Part shown: positions 25,150-33,681 of the stretch, in pieces
How the letters are laid out: each line of letters opens with the position of its first letter
Position numbering within the stretch: position 1 is the stretch's first letter
Source: CAVQWT01 sp963810815
GTDB taxonomy: Bacteria; Pseudomonadota; Gammaproteobacteria; Burkholderiales; Casimicrobiaceae
Direction: 5' to 3'
NCBI GenBank assembly: GCA_963810815.1
Contig: CAWEPB010000009.1
Location: 72,094-136,093, forward strand
Length of the DNA: 64,000 nt
Made by a program: the position numbers and the translations under genes
Notes under the pieces: model-generated
The model's input: the letters and a program-made list of their open reading frames with translations, nothing else
Database searches by the model: none
What the model was told of the DNA's origin: nothing

Positions 25150-25188
25150 CCCGGTAGTATTGTTTCGTTCTTCATCGAGGAGGAAGTC

Positions 25189-26178
25189 ATGGAATTCAAG
25201 ATCGACCGCCGCACCGCGCTCAAGGCAGGCGCCGCACTCGCAGCTTCGCAGGTCATTCCCGCCTGGGCGCAGGACAAGCCCACGCTGCGGTTCTCGGCGG
25301 TGTTCTCGGACAAGGACATCCGCGCCGACATGATCCGCATGCTGGTGAAGGACGTCGAAGGCGACGTCAAGATCGAGCCGTTCTACGGCGGCAACCTGTT
25401 CAAGCAGGGCACCGAGCTCGTCGCGCTGCAGCGCGACAACCTCGAGATGAGCAACGTCGCACCACAGGACATCAGCAAGCAGCTGCCCGCCTGGTCGATC
25501 CTGACCTCGGCCTACCTGTTCCGCGACGCCAACCACCTGAACACGTTCTTCGCGAGCGACCTCGCCACCGAGATGAAACAGATGGCCGAGGACCAGCTCA
25601 AGGTGAAGATCCTCGGGCCGACGTTCTACGGTACGCGGCAGGTCGGCCTCAAGCCGAAGAAGAAGATCAACACGCCGGCGGACATGGCGGGCATCAAGCT
25701 TCGTATGCCTCCGGGCGACGCGTGGCAGCTGCTCGGCCGCTCGATCGGCGCGAACCCGACGCCGCTGGCCTACGCCGAGACCTACACCGCACTGCAGACC
25801 GGCGCGATCGACGGCCAGGACAACCCGCTGCCGAACGTGCAGAACATGAAGTTCTACGAAGTGATGTCGCAGATCGTGCTGACGTCGCACCTCGTCGCGT
25901 TCGACCTGCTGACGATGAGCCTGAAGTCGTGGCGTGCGATGTCGCCGGCGAAGCAGAAGTCCTTCCAGGCGGCCGTCGACAAGGCCACCAACTGGAGCGC
26001 ACAGGAGCACCTCAAGCGCGAGGCGGAGCTCGCCGAGGGATTCAAGAAGCAGGGCCTCGACGTCTACACGCCCGACCTCAACGCGTTCCGCACCTACGCC
26101 CAGAAGATCTACCTCGCATCGGACGAGGCGAAGGCGTGGCCGAAGGGGATGCTGGAAAAGGTCAATGCGTTGAAGTAG
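25189..26178 (+). CDS. dctP: TRAP transporter solute-binding protein
   Basis: 329-residue DctP-family receptor. A twin-arginine-like leader (DRRTALKAGAALAASQVIPAWAQ) precedes TLRFSAVFSDKDIRADMIRM. The family arginine segment GIKLRMPPGDAWQLLGRSIGANPTPLAYAETYTALQTGAIDGQDNP is present. A strong AGGAGG site lies five bases before the ATG, with a possible -10 (TAGTAT) at about 25152. It captures an organic acid in the periplasm for DctQM. Ligand unknown. Confidence 0.88.
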   Translation: MEFKIDRRTALKAGAALAASQVIPAWAQDKPTLRFSAVFSDKDIRADMIRMLVKDVEGDVKIEPFYGGNLFKQGTELVALQRDNLEMSNVAPQDISKQLPAWSILTSAYLFRDANHLNTFFASDLATEMKQMAEDQLKVKILGPTFYGTRQVGLKPKKKINTPADMAGIKLRMPPGDAWQLLGRSIGANPTPLAYAETYTALQTGAIDGQDNPLPNVQNMKFYEVMSQIVLTSHLVAFDLLTMSLKSWRAMSPAKQKSFQAAVDKATNWSAQEHLKREAELAEGFKKQGLDVYTPDLNAFRTYAQKIYLASDEAKAWPKGMLEKVNALK

Positions 26179-26280
26179 CCGCGGCGCGTCGTGGCCGCAT
26201 GGCGCGGCCACGGCACGCATCCGCGACGCGCGCGGCGGCCGCCAGAGCCGCCGGCGCGCGCATCGAGGGGAGGGGAGGCC

Positions 26281-26793
26281 ATGAGCATCGCAGGCATCGT
26301 CGGCTGGGTGAGGCGCCGCGGGGAGAACATCGTCGCGGCCATGCTGGGCGTCATGTTCGTCGCGTTCCTCGTTCAGATCGTCTTCCGCTACGTCTTCAAC
26401 TTCCCCATCGGCTGGTCCTCCGAGCTGTCCGTCATCATGTGGCTGTACATGGTCCTGCTGGGCTCTGCGTTCTGGCTCAAGGAGAGTGACGAGATCCGCT
26501 TCGACCTCATCTCAAGCGCGCTGGGGCCGCTGGGGCGCCGCGTGCTGGCGTTCTTCGTCGCGCTCGCGGCGATCGTCCTGTTCGGCATGGCGCTTCCGGC
26601 CACCGTCAAGTACGTGGCCTTCATGAAGGTCGAGAGCAGCTCTTACCTCAACATCCGCCTCGACATCCTGTATTCGGTCTACGTCGTGTTCGCCGTGGCC
26701 GTGGTCGTGCGCTATGCCTGGGCCATCGTCACGATCATCCGCGGTGAGGCGCCCGAAGTGGCCGACATCACCAAGGCGAGTTCCGGACTATGA
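26281..26793 (+). CDS. dctQ: TRAP transporter small permease
   Basis: 170 residues, four hydrophobic helices, and the DctQ hallmarks QIVFRYVFNFPIGWSSELSVIMWLYMVLLGSAFWLKE. GAGGGGAGGGGAGG precedes the ATG. It overlaps dctM by ATGA. It is the small subunit supporting the large TRAP permease. Confidence 0.9.
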   Translation: MSIAGIVGWVRRRGENIVAAMLGVMFVAFLVQIVFRYVFNFPIGWSSELSVIMWLYMVLLGSAFWLKESDEIRFDLISSALGPLGRRVLAFFVALAAIVLFGMALPATVKYVAFMKVESSSYLNIRLDILYSVYVVFAVAVVVRYAWAIVTIIRGEAPEVADITKASSGL

Positions 26794-28091
26794 ACCTGAC
26801 GAGCCCCTTCGCCCTGACGCTCATCGCGATCGTCGTCCTGAGCGTGACCGGGTTGCCGCTCGCGTACGCGATGATCGGCGGCTCGATCCTGTGGCTGTTC
26901 CTGTCCGGCCTCGACATGGGGACTGCGGCCGAGCAGCTGCTGAACGGCATGATGGCGAGCCAGCTTCTGCTCGCGATTCCGCTGTTCATCCTCGCCGCCG
27001 AGTTCATGAACACCGGCAGCATCATGGACAGGCTGCTGCACTTCTGCAATGCGCTCGTCGGGCGCTTCCGCGGCGGCCTCGCGCAGGTGAACGTGGTGCA
27101 GAGCGTGATCTTCGCGAGCATGTCGGGCTCGGCGCTCGCCGATGCGGCGGCCTCGGGCAAGCTGATGCAGTCGCTGATGACGCGCGACGGCAAGTACCCG
27201 CCGGCGTACGCCGCGGCGCTGACCTGCGTGTCGTCGGTCATCGGGCCGATCGTTCCGCCATCGATACCGCTGGTGCTCTACGCGCTGGTGTCCGACACGT
27301 CGGTGGGCTACCTGTTCCTCGGCGGCATCGTCCCCGGCCTGCTGCTGGGCGCCGTCCAGAGCGCATTGGTGGCCTTCACGGCCAGGAAGCGCAAGTTTCC
27401 GGTCGAGGAGCGCGTGCCGCTGCGCGAGATTCCCCGAGTGACAAGGGAGGCGCTGCCCGCGCTCCTCATGCCGGTCATCCTCCTCGGGTGCCTGTACAGC
27501 GGGATCACCACGCCGACCGAAGCCGCCGCCGTCGCGGCCCTGTACGCGTTGCTGATCTCCGTCTTTCTGTACCGCAGCGTCCGCTGGAAGGACGTCTACC
27601 ACTCGCTGGCCACGAGCGCCCGGGTGACCGTGTCGATCGGCATGCTGATCGCGGGCGCGCTGGTCTTCAATTTCGTCATCACGTCCGAGAACGTCCCGAA
27701 GACGATCAGCGTGATGCTGACGACCTACGAGTTGTCACCGCTCATGTTCCTGCTGTTCGTCAACGTCCTGCTGCTGGTCCTCGGCTGCTTCCTGGAAGGG
27801 ACGACGATCATCCTGGTGATCCTCCCGGTCCTGATACCGGCTGCGCAGTCGCTCGGCATCGACCTCGTCCACTTCGGTGTATTGTGCATCGTCAACATCA
27901 TGGTCGGGCTGGTCACGCCTCCGTACGGGCTGCTGCTCTTCATGATGACCAAGATCGCCGACGTGCCCCTGCGCGACATGGTGCGCGAGGTGATGCCGTT
28001 CCTGTACGTGATGTTCGCGGCGCTCGCGCTGATCACGCTGGTGCCCGATGTCGTCCTGTTCCTGCCGAAGCTGCTCGGCTACAAGGGCTGA
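26790..28091 (+). CDS. dctM: TRAP transporter large permease
   Basis: 433-residue, about 12-helix DctM permease for sodium-coupled carboxylate uptake. Family blocks: LLAIPLFILAAEFMNTG, SGSALADAAASGKLM, SSVIGPIVPPSIPLVLYALVSDTSVGYLFLGGIVPGLLLG, SGITTPTEAAAVAALYAL and GLVTPPYGLLLFMM. Its 3' end overlaps the convergent gene at 28079 by 13 bases. Confidence 0.92.
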   Translation: MNLTSPFALTLIAIVVLSVTGLPLAYAMIGGSILWLFLSGLDMGTAAEQLLNGMMASQLLLAIPLFILAAEFMNTGSIMDRLLHFCNALVGRFRGGLAQVNVVQSVIFASMSGSALADAAASGKLMQSLMTRDGKYPPAYAAALTCVSSVIGPIVPPSIPLVLYALVSDTSVGYLFLGGIVPGLLLGAVQSALVAFTARKRKFPVEERVPLREIPRVTREALPALLMPVILLGCLYSGITTPTEAAAVAALYALLISVFLYRSVRWKDVYHSLATSARVTVSIGMLIAGALVFNFVITSENVPKTISVMLTTYELSPLMFLLFVNVLLLVLGCFLEGTTIILVILPVLIPAAQSLGIDLVHFGVLCIVNIMVGLVTPPYGLLLFMMTKIADVPLRDMVREVMPFLYVMFAALALITLVPDVVLFLPKLLGYKG

Positions 28092-28774
28092 CGCTGCGAA
28101 TCCACGGGTGCGCTGAGCGAGTACGCGAGGCGGAAAACGGCGTGGTCGACCGCCTCGGCACCGTAGCCGGTGAGGCGCTCCGTGCCCAGGTCGTCCGCGG
28201 CCAGCGCCGCAATCGCGTCGACGTCGTAGCCGGTGACCCAGAGTGCGGAATGAACCGAGCGGTCGCGACCACGGAGTGCCTGTTCGCGGGTCATGGTCGC
28301 CTGCAGCGAGCCGTCCAGCAGGCGCCACGAGGCCAGCCCGCGCCTCCTGGCCAGGTCCCGCAGCGCGTCGTTGACGAGCCGCAGGCGCAGGCCGGGAAGT
28401 CGCCCCTCCGCGGGAGCGAAGGTGACCACGAGGCAAGCGCCGCCGATGCCGTCGCCTTCACCCGCCACGACGTCGCACAGCGACCTTCGCATTCCGACGT
28501 ACCGGGGCATCATCTTCGCCGTCGATGGCGTCGGGTTGTCGAGCCGCGCGCGATAGGCGGGTGAATCGAGGACCGCGAGGTCCGCGACCTCGTAGAGCAC
28601 GCAGTAGCGCGGTCCCGGGACGCTGCGTGTCCAGCGGGTTCCGCGCAGGAACCCGGGAATGGCGAGGCGCTCGGGCATGTGCTCGTGCGTGTGCCACTCG
28701 TCGTGCTCGTCGACCGCTTCGTCGGCGACGTCGAACAGGAGCAGCATCGCGCCCCGGGCACGCGCAGGCGTCAT
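28079..28774 (-). CDS. Uncharacterised dimeric alpha/beta-barrel-like protein
   Basis: 231 residues, not assigned to a characterised family. The N-terminal part (LLLFDVADEAVDEHDEWHTHEHMPERLAIPGFLRGTRWTR) matches the pattern of small ferredoxin-fold monooxygenase/EthD-like proteins, with His and Glu in the WHTHEHMPER loop. A second similar half may begin near residue 110. It overlaps the GntR gene by ATGA and is the last gene of the OYE-GntR-this operon, so it may act on the same substrate. Confidence 0.6.
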   Translation of the reverse strand: MTPARARGAMLLLFDVADEAVDEHDEWHTHEHMPERLAIPGFLRGTRWTRSVPGPRYCVLYEVADLAVLDSPAYRARLDNPTPSTAKMMPRYVGMRRSLCDVVAGEGDGIGGACLVVTFAPAEGRLPGLRLRLVNDALRDLARRRGLASWRLLDGSLQATMTREQALRGRDRSVHSALWVTGYDVDAIAALAADDLGTERLTGYGAEAVDHAVFRLAYSLSAPVDSQRQPL

Positions 28775-29505
28775 GCCGCACGCCCGGCGCGCTGGCGACT
28801 GCGCGTCGCCTTGAAGCGGAGCCGCATGCGCCAGATGTGCTGCTCAAGGACCGTCTCTGCCCGGTCGAGATCGCCCTTGGCGAACGCCGCGATCACGGCG
28901 CTGTGCTCTCCGAGCGATCGGTTGCGGATCGTGTCCGCGGACATCAGCGTATGCGTGCGCAGGGCTGCTACCCGCCCCGACACCAGGCGATAGGCTGCGA
29001 TCAGGTACTCGTTCGCGCTGTTTTCCGCGATGGCCTGGTGGAACGCCGTATCCGCCCGGGCGACGCCGAGACGATCGTCCGCGTCGCGGGCCCGCTCCAT
29101 CGCGTCGACCGCGCGGCGCATCTCACGGAGCGCTTCGTCGCGACGGCGCGCGAAGCACAGCCGCAGCGCCGTCACCTCCAGCACCCGCCTGAACTCGGCC
29201 AGCTCGGCCACGTCCTCCTCGGCGGGCATGAACACGAAGCTACCGGACTGCGGGCGAACGTCGATGAGGCCCTGGAGCTGCAAAGCGGTGAGCGCGTCGC
29301 GGACCGGCGTGCGGCTGACGTTCAGGGCGGCCGCGAGCTTGAGCTCGGAAAGGGCTTCGCCAAGACCGAAGCGGCCATCCACGATCGCGTCGCGAATCCG
29401 CTCGGTGACGAGCGAGGTGAGGGAGCCCGCCGGCCTTGCCGGCCGAGTCGCCAGCCGCTGCTTGGGCAGCGCCTTGCGGAGGTCGACAGCCGATGGTCTG
29501 GGCAC
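28771..29505 (-). CDS. GntR-family regulator (FadR/FCD type)
   Basis: About 244 residues. The N-terminal winged helix reads SLVTERIRDAIVDGRFGLGEALSELKLAAALNVSRTPVRDALTALQLQGLIDVRP; the C-terminal FCD domain has ELAEFRRVLEV and the metal-type motif DTAFHQAI. No suitable ATG exists; GTG 29505, 25 bases after the flavoenzyme stop, is the best start. It lies in the operon it probably controls. Two copies of an AACTGA-N4-TCAGTT operator lie upstream of the operon. Confidence 0.85.
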   Translation of the reverse strand: MPRPSAVDLRKALPKQRLATRPARPAGSLTSLVTERIRDAIVDGRFGLGEALSELKLAAALNVSRTPVRDALTALQLQGLIDVRPQSGSFVFMPAEEDVAELAEFRRVLEVTALRLCFARRRDEALREMRRAVDAMERARDADDRLGVARADTAFHQAIAENSANEYLIAAYRLVSGRVAALRTHTLMSADTIRNRSLGEHSAVIAAFAKGDLDRAETVLEQHIWRMRLRFKATRSRQRAGRAA

Positions 29506-29530
29506 CGTTGCTCGCTTCGCTTCGCCGGAC

Positions 29531-31465
29531 CTAGAGCCGGTGCGCGAGCGCCGCGGCGTCGTGGATGGCTTCGAGGGCCGTGCGCGGCTGCGCGCAGTCG
29601 CCCAGGACATGCACCTCGAGCGACGGCTCCCGTTCGCACAGTTCGTCCGCGACGCCGGTCACCGGCAGCAGCATCCGGGTGGGCACGACCAGGTCGATCT
29701 CGACCGACCAGCGCTGGCTGCCGTTCCAGAGCACGGCGGTTCGCTCGCCGAGCGCCTCGACGGTGGTGCCGAGGTGGATCGTGACGTTCGGATGGTCTTC
29801 CAGCGCGTTGATCTGGAAACGCCGCGACCGCATCCCGATGTCGGTGACGAGCTCGCCGGAAGGCTCGACCAGGACGACCTCGACGCCCTTTTCCGCGAGC
29901 ATCCGCGCGATGGCCACGCCGCGGATGTCGCCGCCGATGACCAGCGCGCGCCCGATCCCGCCGTGCGGACGCCGCAGAATCTCGTAGGGGTCGACGACCG
30001 GGCTGTCGAGGATACCGGGGATCGCCGGCAGGCCAAGCGTCGAACCGGTGGCGACGATCACGACATCGGGACGCTCGGCGAGGACGCGGTCCGCACTTGC
30101 CTCGACGCCGAGCTTCAGCGTGACGCCGGCGCGGGCGACCGCACCGGCCAGCCAGGGGAGATGGCCCGAGAACTCCTCCCGGCCGGGCACGTGTCGGCTC
30201 AGCAGCATCTGGCCGCCCGGTTCCTCGTCGCGCTCGAACAGCGTCACCGCGTGTCCGCGCTGGGCCAGGATGCGCGCGGCCTCGAGCCCGGCGGGACCGC
30301 CGCCGACCACGGTGACTCGCTTCGGTGCCGGCGTCGGCCGGATCGCGTACTCGCGTTCATGTCCGGTGGTCGTGTTGACCAGGCACACGATGGGCAGGCC
30401 GCGCGAGTGCATGTCGCTGCATCCCTGGTTGCAGGCGATGCAGGTGCAGATTTCGTCGGTTCGCCCATCCCGTGCCTTCACCGGGAACTCCGGATCCGCG
30501 TGCAACGCTCGACCAAGGGTCACGAAATCCGAGGCGCCGGACTCGATCAGGTGTTCCGCGACGCTGGGGTCGGTGATGCGCCCGGAAACGCTGACCGGGA
30601 CATCGACGTGCCTGCGCACCTCGCGCGCGAGCGGCGCAAGCACGCCCTGCGGCATCTCCATCGGCTGCGTGATCCACCAGTTGGTCTCGTACATCCCGGC
30701 AGAAACGTCGATCAGGTCGACGCCCGCCGCGACGAGGTGCGGGGCGACCGCGCACACGTCCGCCAGAGTCAGGCCGTTGTCCTGGTGCTCGTCGCCGCTG
30801 ATCCGGTACAGGATCGGCAGCGTGCTGCCCACCGCCTTGCGGACCGCCGCGACCACGGCGAGCGGAAACCGCATCCTTCCCGCCAGGTCGCCACCGTACT
30901 CGTCGTCGCGCTTGTTGCACCAGGGCGACAGGAATTGGCTCAGCAGGTAACCGTGCGCGCTGTGGATGCCGATGAAGTCGCAACCGGCCTCCGCCGCGCG
31001 GCGCGCCGCATCGGCAAAGCGCTCGACGATCTCTTCGATCTCCCCGCGATCCAGCGCGCGGGGGGCGAACCCGCCGGCCCCCGCGTAGGGCACGACCGAC
31101 GGCGCGCGGCTCTCGAGCCCGCTGATCCACGGCTGGACCACACGGCCGCCATAGTTGAGCTCCGGCCCGATGACCCCGCCATTGCGGTGGACCGCCCCGA
31201 CCATCCGCGCGAAATCGGGCACGAGGTCGTCGTCGTGCAGTCCCATCTGCAACGTCCGCCCCTTGCCGCGCGGGTCGACGTAGGTCGCCTCGGTGTAGAA
31301 GAGTCCGGCTCCTCCGCGCGCCCGGGCGGCCATGTAATCGACGTAGCGCTGCGTGACGCGCCCCTCCGCGGTGCAGTAGTTGCGCTCCATCGGCGACCCG
31401 ATGATCCGGTTGCGGACTTCCAGGGGGCCGATCCGGCCGGGCTGGAAGAGGTGGGGAAAGCGCAT
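29531..31465 (-). CDS. Old-Yellow-type FMN/[4Fe-4S]/FAD oxidoreductase (dienoyl-CoA-reductase family)
   Basis: 644 residues with three parts. An FMN TIM barrel carries HSAHGYLLSQFLSPWCNKRDDEYGGD. Four cysteines in the [4Fe-4S] spacing follow (C342, C345, C349, C361; CIACNQGC). A pyridine-nucleotide/FAD domain has VTVVGGGPAGLEAARILAQRGHAV and an ERDEEPGGQ motif. This is the architecture of 2,4-dienoyl-CoA reductase and related enoate reductases and dehydrogenases. It probably reduces or oxidises an unsaturated acid. It is first in the minus-strand operon with gntR and diverges from an SDR gene. Confidence 0.9.
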   Translation of the reverse strand: MRFPHLFQPGRIGPLEVRNRIIGSPMERNYCTAEGRVTQRYVDYMAARARGGAGLFYTEATYVDPRGKGRTLQMGLHDDDLVPDFARMVGAVHRNGGVIGPELNYGGRVVQPWISGLESRAPSVVPYAGAGGFAPRALDRGEIEEIVERFADAARRAAEAGCDFIGIHSAHGYLLSQFLSPWCNKRDDEYGGDLAGRMRFPLAVVAAVRKAVGSTLPILYRISGDEHQDNGLTLADVCAVAPHLVAAGVDLIDVSAGMYETNWWITQPMEMPQGVLAPLAREVRRHVDVPVSVSGRITDPSVAEHLIESGASDFVTLGRALHADPEFPVKARDGRTDEICTCIACNQGCSDMHSRGLPIVCLVNTTTGHEREYAIRPTPAPKRVTVVGGGPAGLEAARILAQRGHAVTLFERDEEPGGQMLLSRHVPGREEFSGHLPWLAGAVARAGVTLKLGVEASADRVLAERPDVVIVATGSTLGLPAIPGILDSPVVDPYEILRRPHGGIGRALVIGGDIRGVAIARMLAEKGVEVVLVEPSGELVTDIGMRSRRFQINALEDHPNVTIHLGTTVEALGERTAVLWNGSQRWSVEIDLVVPTRMLLPVTGVADELCEREPSLEVHVLGDCAQPRTALEAIHDAAALAHRL

Positions 31466-31493
31466 GACAGGCTCGCAGCGGGGGCTTCGGTCA

Positions 31494-31509
31494 ATCTGAC
31501 ACTTCAGTT
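31494..31509. promoter_or_regulatory. Operator copy 1 (candidate GntR site)
   Basis: ATCTGA-CACT-TCAGTT: six-base arms with one mismatch, 29 bases upstream of the flavoenzyme start on the minus strand. It shares 14 consecutive bases with the reverse complement of the copy at 31621. Confidence 0.6.
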
Positions 31510-31620
31510 GACCCGACGAATGCGGCCTTGTCAAGGGTGCCCGACCCCGGCGGATTGCCACCCGGGCGTTGGTCCCGGCCACGACGGCGCGGTCGTTGAC
31601 AGGGCGGGTCGCTTGCGGTT

Positions 31621-31636
31621 AACTGAAGTGTCAGTT
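31621..31636. promoter_or_regulatory. Operator copy 2 (candidate GntR site)
   Basis: AACTGA-AGTG-TCAGTT: perfect six-base arms. It is nearer the SDR gene, about 146 bases before its start. Confidence 0.6.
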
Positions 31637-31781
31637 TGCTCGCGGGCGTGAGACACGAGGTTCGCGGTGGCTTGGTCGCGAGGGACGCTGCGCAGCGGTT
31701 GCGAGGTGGTCCTCGGCGCCGTCGATGGCGTTGCCGGCAGGGCGCACCGGCCGCTTCGCATGTACGGATCGGAGACATGAC

Positions 31782-32603
31782 TTGACGGTGGGAGCGACGG
31801 GGATCCTGCGCGCGCTGGTTACCGGCGCGACCGGCGGCATCGGTCGCGCGACCTGCTTCGCCTTGCTGGAGTCGGCCCGCGGGCGCGGGCTCAGGCTCTC
31901 GATTGCCGCCGCGGGCTCGAGGCCCGGCCCGGCGCTGGATTCCCTGGTTGCCGAACTGGCGTCGCGCGGCGCGGAGGCCCACGCGGTCCACGGCGACCTC
32001 ACGGACGCATCCGCCTGCAAACGCATTGCCGAGGAGGCCGTGCAACGGTGCGATGGGCTCGACGTGCTGGTGTCGAATGCCGGCATCGCGCGGGGGGCGC
32101 CGCTGGCGACGCTCGACGTCGCCGACTGGGATCGCGTCTTCGCGGTCGACGCCCGTGCGACGTGGCTGCTGGCCCGGTCGGCCCGCGCGGCGCTCGCGAA
32201 GCGCCGGGGCACCATCGTCGCGGTGGCTTCGGTCTCGGCGCACTACCCGTTTCCGGGGCTCGGCGCCTATTCGCCTGCCAAGGCGGCGCTGGTCATGCTG
32301 TGCCGGCAACTGGCACAGGAGTGGGCCCACGACGGCATCCGCGTCAACTCGGTCTCTCCCGGCCTCATCCGCACGCCCCTCACCGAACCCATCTATCGTG
32401 ACGCCGAGCTGCTCAGGCGCCGGCAGGAAGCGATCCCGCTCGGACGGATCGGGACGGCGGAGGATGTCGCCCGTGCGATCGTCCACCTGGCGTCGCCGGA
32501 GGCGAGTTACATGACCGGCATCGACGTGCGGCTCGACGGGGGGCTGGGTGATCGTGTACTCGCCACCATCCCGGGCAAGCCGCGGACGCCCGAGCAACCC
32601 TGA
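31782..32603 (+). CDS. Short-chain dehydrogenase/reductase
   Basis: 273-residue classical SDR: TGATGGIGRAT cofactor motif, DVLVSNAGIA, catalytic Ser in VASVSAH and the YSPAK pair, then the C-terminal PGLIRTPLTE and YMTGIDVRLDGG. There is no ATG; TTG 31782 has GGAG seven bases upstream and GTG 31788 is the alternative. It is first in the plus-strand operon with a TIM-barrel protein, an SDR remnant, a Gfo/Idh oxidoreductase and an AroD homologue. It probably acts on a hydroxyl of a cyclic acid. Confidence 0.87.
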   Translation: MTVGATGILRALVTGATGGIGRATCFALLESARGRGLRLSIAAAGSRPGPALDSLVAELASRGAEAHAVHGDLTDASACKRIAEEAVQRCDGLDVLVSNAGIARGAPLATLDVADWDRVFAVDARATWLLARSARAALAKRRGTIVAVASVSAHYPFPGLGAYSPAKAALVMLCRQLAQEWAHDGIRVNSVSPGLIRTPLTEPIYRDAELLRRRQEAIPLGRIGTAEDVARAIVHLASPEASYMTGIDVRLDGGLGDRVLATIPGKPRTPEQP

Positions 32604-32643
32604 CCAGGCCCGCGGCGACACGCCCGCGCCGGAGCGCATTCCC

Positions 32644-33495
32644 GTGCCCATCGCATCGCTCGACCATCTCACGTTGTTCGAATTGACGCCACCGGAACTG
32701 GTCGAGGCCGCCAGCGCGTCCGGGTTCACCCACGTCGGCCTGCGGCTCCATCCGGCGGCGCCGCCGGGCGAACGTCAGCATCCGATGCTGGGCGATTCGC
32801 CGATGCGACGCGAAACCCTCGCGCGGATGCGCGACACCGGCGTGGCCGCGCTCGACTTCGGCGTGTTCAGGCTGAAGCGCGGCGTCGACCTGGCGGCGTT
32901 CGAACCGGTGCTGGAGTCCGCCGCGGTACTGGGAGCAGGGGAGGCGGTGGTCAACGGGGACGAGCCGGATCCGCGGGTGCTCGCCGATCTGCTGCACCGA
33001 CTCTGCGAGCTCGGGAGCAGGTACGGCATCCGGATGAACCTCGAGCCGACGCCCTGGACCGGGATTCCGAACATCGGCGCGGCGGTGGCGGTCATCGAGG
33101 CGTGCGACCACCCGGGGGCACGATTGATGATCGACACGATCCATGTCGACCGTTCCGGCGGAACGCCCTCCGATCTCGCCGCGGTGCCGCCCACGCTGAT
33201 CGACTACATCCAGGTCTGCGATGCTGCCGGGCCCCGGCCGGCGGATTTCGAAACGATGATCTACCAGGCGCGCAACGAGCGGGCCTTTCCCGGCGACGGA
33301 AACCTCGACCTGGTCGGCATGCTGGCCGTGCTTCCGAACGGGGTGCCATTGAGTCTCGAGGCACCGGTGAAGTCCCTGGCGGAGCGACTGAACCCGGTCG
33401 AACGCGCGCAGCGCGGCCGGCAGGCAATGGCAGCGCTCGTGGCCGCCGTCGACGCTCGCCGCAAGGCGATGGTCGGAGCCGCAGGGTCGCGATAG
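32644..33495 (+). CDS. Metal-dependent TIM-barrel isomerase/dehydratase (second copy type)
   Basis: 283-residue xylose-isomerase-like barrel. The ligand set looks intact: Glu in IRMNLEPTPW, Asp 30 residues later in RLMIDTIHVD, Gln in DYIQVCDAAG and Glu in PLSLEAPVK, i.e. E-D-Q-E as in dehydroshikimate dehydratases. GTG 32644 has GGAG nine bases upstream. It is only distantly similar to the barrels at 10.9 and 21.8 kb. With the intact AroD homologue at 34.9 kb in the same module it could complete a dehydroquinate-to-aromatic step. Confidence 0.8.
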   Translation: MPIASLDHLTLFELTPPELVEAASASGFTHVGLRLHPAAPPGERQHPMLGDSPMRRETLARMRDTGVAALDFGVFRLKRGVDLAAFEPVLESAAVLGAGEAVVNGDEPDPRVLADLLHRLCELGSRYGIRMNLEPTPWTGIPNIGAAVAVIEACDHPGARLMIDTIHVDRSGGTPSDLAAVPPTLIDYIQVCDAAGPRPADFETMIYQARNERAFPGDGNLDLVGMLAVLPNGVPLSLEAPVKSLAERLNPVERAQRGRQAMAALVAAVDARRKAMVGAAGSR

Positions 33496-33546
33496 CGGTT
33501 CCACCGGTTCCCTGCGCGCGACGAAGCCACTCGGAAGGGCAACCAC

Positions 33547-33681
33547 ATGCAGGCGACACGGCGACACTCCGACAGCACACCGACCCAGGTGGCGGTCATC
33601 ACCGGCGGTGCGGGAGGCATCGGCAGGGCGATCGCCTATCGTCTGGCCCGCTCCGGCGTCGTGAGCGCGCCATCGCCATGA
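33547..33681 (+). pseudogene. N-terminal remnant of a short-chain dehydrogenase
   Basis: 44 codons. The SDR cofactor strand VAVITGGAGGIGRAIAYRLARSG is perfect, then the protein stops after VVSAPSP. The remaining 200 or so residues, including the catalytic Tyr/Lys, are missing, so it cannot be an active SDR. Its TGA overlaps the ATG of the next gene (ATGA), so it may persist because it couples translation of the Gfo/Idh gene, or a deletion fused the two. It ends cleanly rather than in a frameshift. Confidence 0.65.

Larger units (their letters stand above)
31466..31781. other. Divergent control region between flavoenzyme and SDR genes
   Basis: 316 bases without a gene. It contains two copies of one palindromic operator (31494 and 31621) whose centres are 127 bases apart, about twelve helical turns. 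That arrangement suits looping by a dimeric repressor controlling both directions. No clear sigma70 hexamers are seen. Confidence 0.6.
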
